64,000 nucleotides of DNA from Pseudoduganella danionis (GTDB lineage Bacteria > Pseudomonadota > Gammaproteobacteria > Burkholderiales > Burkholderiaceae_D), in assembly GCF_009720775.1 (NCBI RefSeq), contig NZ_WNKW01000002.1, forward strand, positions 248,001-312,000, in the 5' to 3' direction. Every line of letters begins with the position of its first letter. Positions within the stretch are counted from its first letter, which is position 1. Positions 60,913 through 64,000 of the stretch are shown piece after piece. A program made the position numbers and the translations under genes. The notes below the pieces were generated by a model. That model saw nothing but the letters and a program-made list of their open reading frames with translations. It ran no database searches and was not told the DNA's origin.

Positions 60913-61051
60913 GGGATAGCTGCCCGGACCTCGCCTACGGCACTAGGGCAAGGGCTTTGCTGTCGTGCCTGTCGGCGTTCGTGGCAGCCCATATCTATTC
61001 GAGCCAGGCGCGCTAACAGCCCTACAGGCACAGCTAAAACACCCATGCTGG

Positions 61052-61067
61052 CTGTATGTGCATACAG
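61052..61067. promoter_or_regulatory. LexA (SOS) box upstream of polB
   Basis: CTGTATGTGCATACAG fits CTG-N10-CAG with an almost perfect palindrome, directly abutting a TATAAT -10 (61068-61073). LexA binding would block the promoter. SOS control is the known pattern for polB in E. coli. Confidence 0.85.
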
Positions 61068-61079
61068 TATAATGCCGGC

Positions 61080-63461
61080 ATGACGCAAGCATCTGCACAA
61101 GGTTTCATACTGACCCGCCACTGGCGCGATACGGCACAGGGGACGGAGATCGAATTCTGGCTGGCCACTGACGCCGGCCCGCAGAAAGTCCGTCTGACGG
61201 CGCAGACTTCCGTGGCCTTTGCCGAGGCCGGGCAGCGCGCCGCCATTGAAGCGCTACTGTTGCAGCAGCAGGGCATAGAGCTGCGCGAACTGGCGCTCAA
61301 ATCCTTCCGCAATCAACCCGTGATCGGCCTGTACGCCAGCCGCTACAAGCAGCTGACTGCGTTTGAGCGCACGCTGGGCGAACATGGCATTGCCTTGTAC
61401 GAAGCGGATATCCGCCCGCCCGAACGCTATCTGATGGAGCGCTTCATCACGGCCGGGGTGCAGATCGAAGGCGGCCAGTGGCAGGGCCACGTGGTACACA
61501 ACTGCAAACTCAAGCCCGCGCCCGACTACCGGCCTGCGCTCAAACTGGTGTCGCTGGATATCGAGACCAGTGCGTTCGAAGACCTGTATTCGGTAGCGCT
61601 GGAAGGCTGCGGCCAGCGCCAGGTGTATATGCTAGGTGCTGCGCCGGCTGCAGCATCGGACGACGCTGCAGCGCCGGACTTCGCACTCGAATACTGCGCC
61701 ACGCCGCGCCAGTTACTGGAAAAGCTCAATGCCTGGTTTGCCCTGCACGATCCCGATGTGCTGATAGGCTGGAACGTGGTGCAGTTCGATTTGCGCGTAC
61801 TGCAGAAGAACGCCGACAAGCACAAGGTGCCGCTCACGCTGGGGCGCGAGCGCAAGACTATCGAATGGCGCGAGCATCCGGCCAAGCCCGGCTATATGTT
61901 TGCCCCCGTGGCCGGGCGGGTGGTGCTGGACGGGATAGATGCGCTGAAAGCTGCTTCGTGGAGCTTCCCTTCCTTCAGCCTCGAACATGTATCGCAGGCC
62001 TTGCTGGGCGAGGGCAAGGACATCGGCGACGTGTACGACAAGATGGCGGAAATCGAGCGCCGCTTCCAGCACGACAAACCGGCGCTGGCCTATTACAACC
62101 TGAAGGACTGCGAACTGGTCACGCGCATTTTCGCCAAGGCCAATCTGCTCGCCTTCATGATAGAGCGGGCCACGGTGACCGGGCTGCAGGCCGACCATCT
62201 GGGCGGTTCTATCGCCGCATTCTCCCACCACTATCTGCCGCGCATGCACCGCGAAGGCTATGTGGCGCCGAACGTCGGCGATGTGGCGGGCGGTGCCTCG
62301 CCGGGCGGCTTCGTGATGGATTCCAAACCGGGGCTGTACGATTCGGTGGTGGTGCTCGATTATAAGAGCCTGTACCCGTCCATCATCCGCACCTTTCTGG
62401 TCGATCCCGTCGGCCTGATCGAAGGCGAACATGCGAGCGATCCGGCCAGCGTGGTGGCCGGTGTGAATGGCACCGTGTTTTCGCGCCAGCGCCACTGCCT
62501 GCCCGAGATTACCACCCAGATCTGGAAGCAGCGCGATGCGGCCAAGCGCGCCAAAAATGAACCGCTGTCGCAGGCACTAAAGTTATTGATGAATTCCTTC
62601 TGCGGCGTGCTGGGTGCTACCGAATGCCGCTTCTTCAATCCGCGCCTGATTTCATCGGTCACGCTGCGTGGCCACCAGATGATGAAGCAGACCCGCGAGC
62701 TGGTGGAAGCACAGGGCTATGAAGTGATTTATGGCGATACGGATTCGATCTTTATCTGGCTGAAAAAAGAGTACGTCAATGATGAGGCGCTGGCGATAGG
62801 CGAGGCGCTGGTCAGCCAGATTAACGCGTGGTGGCGCGAGATGCTGCAGCGTGAGCTGGGGCTGGAGAGCCATCTCGAAATCGAATTCGACACGCACTAC
62901 CGTAAGTTCTTCATGCCCACCATCCGTGGTACGGATATGGGCAGCAAGAAGCGCTATGCGGGGCTGACGCTGAACAGCCGCGGCGAGGATGAAGTGATCT
63001 ACCGCGGGCTGGAAGTGGCGCGCAGTGACTGGACGCGGCTGGCGCAGCAGTTCCAGCAGGGGCTGTTCCTGCGCGTCTTCAAAGGCCAGCCCTATGAGCA
63101 GTATATCCGCGACTATGTGCGCAGCACGCTGGCGGGCGAGTACGATGAATTGCTGGTCTACCGCAAGCGCCTGCGCCACCGGCTCGATGAATACAAGGTG
63201 AATGTGCCGCCACAGGTGCGGGCCGCGCGGCTGGCCGACCAGCACAACCAGAGTCTGAAGCGGCCCTTGCGCTACCAGCACGGCGGCTGGATCAGCTACG
63301 TGATGACGACTAGCGGGCCGGAACCGCTGGAAGTGCTGCGCAGCCGGATCGACTACGAGCACTACCTGAGCAAGCAGTTGCAGCCGATTGCTGATTCCAT
63401 CCTGCTGCCGCTGCACGACAATTTCGCCCGTCTGACCACGGCGCAGGCCAGCCTGTTCTAG
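61080..63461 (+). CDS. polB: DNA polymerase II (family B)
   Basis: A 793-residue DNA polymerase with 3'-5' exonuclease for translesion and restart synthesis. Start ATG 61080 gives MTQASAQGFILTRHWRDT, matching the E. coli N-terminus; the ATG at 61056 lies inside the LexA box. Exonuclease motif SLDIETSAFED, polymerase motif A DYKSLYPSIIRTF, motif C YGDTDSIFIW, and the KKRYAG region are intact. The -10 ends only 6 bp before the ATG, so the mRNA probably starts at or near the A of the start codon (leaderless). Confidence 0.96.
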   Translation: MTQASAQGFILTRHWRDTAQGTEIEFWLATDAGPQKVRLTAQTSVAFAEAGQRAAIEALLLQQQGIELRELALKSFRNQPVIGLYASRYKQLTAFERTLGEHGIALYEADIRPPERYLMERFITAGVQIEGGQWQGHVVHNCKLKPAPDYRPALKLVSLDIETSAFEDLYSVALEGCGQRQVYMLGAAPAAASDDAAAPDFALEYCATPRQLLEKLNAWFALHDPDVLIGWNVVQFDLRVLQKNADKHKVPLTLGRERKTIEWREHPAKPGYMFAPVAGRVVLDGIDALKAASWSFPSFSLEHVSQALLGEGKDIGDVYDKMAEIERRFQHDKPALAYYNLKDCELVTRIFAKANLLAFMIERATVTGLQADHLGGSIAAFSHHYLPRMHREGYVAPNVGDVAGGASPGGFVMDSKPGLYDSVVVLDYKSLYPSIIRTFLVDPVGLIEGEHASDPASVVAGVNGTVFSRQRHCLPEITTQIWKQRDAAKRAKNEPLSQALKLLMNSFCGVLGATECRFFNPRLISSVTLRGHQMMKQTRELVEAQGYEVIYGDTDSIFIWLKKEYVNDEALAIGEALVSQINAWWREMLQRELGLESHLEIEFDTHYRKFFMPTIRGTDMGSKKRYAGLTLNSRGEDEVIYRGLEVARSDWTRLAQQFQQGLFLRVFKGQPYEQYIRDYVRSTLAGEYDELLVYRKRLRHRLDEYKVNVPPQVRAARLADQHNQSLKRPLRYQHGGWISYVMTTSGPEPLEVLRSRIDYEHYLSKQLQPIADSILLPLHDNFARLTTAQASLF

Positions 63462-63486
63462 GCCGCGCCGGGCAGTACGGCTACGC

Positions 63487-64000
63487 TCAGGCCTTGCGCA
63501 GCAGCGGGCGGTCGTTGGCGGCTGCGTGATCGAGTTTGAACACGGCCATGGCCTGCGCCACGCTGCGGCTTTGCTCGGCCAGCGTGCCGGTGGCTGCTGC
63601 CGCTTCCTCGACCAGCGCCGCATTGCGCTGGGTGATATCGTCGATGTTGACCACGGCCTGATTGACTTCCTTGATGCCCTGTACCTGTTCGCGCGTGGAA
63701 GTGGTGATTTCATCCATCACCTGCGTGACCTTCTGCACCGAGTAGATCACATCGCTCATGGTGGAGCCGGCCGAATTGGTCAGCTGGGTACCCGCGCTCA
63801 CCTTTTCGATCGACTGGTCGATCAGGGCCTTGATTTCCTTGGCCGCGTCGGCCGAGCGCTGTGCCAGTGCCCGTACTTCGCTGGCCACCACGGCAAAGCC
63901 GCGGCCCTGCTCACCGGCCCGTGCCGCTTCCACGGCAGCGTTGAGGGCGAGGATATTGGTCTGGAATGCGATGCCGTCGATGATGCCAATAATATCCAGC
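63487..64000 (-). CDS. Methyl-accepting chemotaxis protein, C-terminal part (5' end outside window)
   Basis: About 171 residues of the signalling domain; the frame is open to the right edge. Reads [20 protein letters not shown], then [37 protein letters not shown] in parts, the highly conserved hairpin tip, and then methylation-helix sequence to a short tail (DRPLLRKA). No xWxxF tether, unlike the chemoreceptor at 10423. The sensor domain lies outside the window, so the ligand is unknown. Confidence 0.92.
   Translation of the reverse strand, partial: LDIIGIIDGIAFQTNILALNAAVEAARAGEQGRGFAVVASEVRALAQRSADAAKEIKALIDQSIEKVSAGTQLTNSAGSTMSDVIYSVQKVTQVMDEITTSTREQVQGIKEVNQAVVNIDDITQRNAALVEEAAAATGTLAEQSRSVAQAMAVFKLDHAAANDRPLLRKA

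Overview
The window looks like a chromosome segment of a betaproteobacterium of the Oxalobacteraceae type (Massilia/Duganella/Janthinobacterium relatives). I infer this from the moderately high GC content, two PEP-CTERM proteins with the ending VPEPETYAMLLAGLG, many TonB receptors and chemoreceptors, and the gene content. There are no tRNA or rRNA genes, no CRISPR array and no insertion sequence. Nearly all of the window is devoted to one theme: breaking down nucleic acids, nucleosides and nucleobases from outside the cell to central metabolites and ammonia.

Layout. (1) 1-9.4 kb: a secreted-type adenosine deaminase (5' end outside the window), a TonB receptor, and a tight trio of exported enzymes: 5'-nucleotidase lipoprotein, phospholipase-D-fold protein and S1/P1 nuclease. 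(2) 8.5-13.2 kb: a periplasmic solute-binding-like protein, a TorF-type porin, a chemoreceptor and a cytochrome c. (3) 13.3-17.9 kb, minus strand: a BMP-family nucleoside ABC importer. (4) 18.5-20.8 kb: a second TonB receptor. (5) 20.9-23.3 kb: a 5-oxoproline transporter pair plus pyroglutamyl peptidase. (6) 23.4-26.4 kb, minus strand: psuK, psuG and a LysR regulator. Divergent from them, 26.6-35.3 kb holds the salvage operon: purine nucleoside phosphorylase, deoB, deoC, a two-domain ALDH16-type aldehyde dehydrogenase, deoA, cdd and an unusual 414-residue deaminase. (7) 35.2-38.4 kb: a VOC protein, a LytTR two-component system with a small membrane protein, and an acetyltransferase. (8) 38.6-40.7 kb: two choice-of-anchor-A PEP-CTERM proteins. 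(9) 40.7-53.9 kb: RutR-like and MocR regulators, then an eight-gene operon covering the whole reductive pyrimidine route (NCS1 uptake, PreTA, dihydropyrimidinase, beta-ureidopropionase, beta-alanine transaminase, alanine dehydrogenase, malonate-semialdehyde dehydrogenase). (10) 54.0-59.4 kb: purine ring catabolism (UraD-AllC fusion, LysR, PuuD urate hydroxylase, M20 hydrolase). (11) 59.4-64 kb: a solute-binding-like protein, a histidine phosphatase, SOS-type polB and the end of a second chemoreceptor.

How the parts fit (inference from families and context): outer enzymes cut DNA/RNA to nucleotides and nucleosides; TonB receptors and the BMP importer bring them in; phosphorylases, kinases and deaminases split them; DeoB/DeoC/ALDH turn the sugar into glyceraldehyde-3-phosphate and acetate; PreTA and its partners turn uracil/thymine into acetyl-CoA-level products; PuuD, UraD and AllC degrade urate. 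The most notable observation is regulatory: a 23-bp inverted repeat (ATTTATAT-N7-ATATAAAT, with T-N11-A symmetry) lies 42-43 bp upstream of the -10 element of both TonB receptor genes and of the salvage operon. This ties distant units into one regulon. The likely regulator is the LysR protein encoded with psuK-psuG. An NtrC-like site, RutR-like palindromes, a duplicated deaminase with a degenerate second half, and a probably leaderless SOS-controlled polB are further points of interest.
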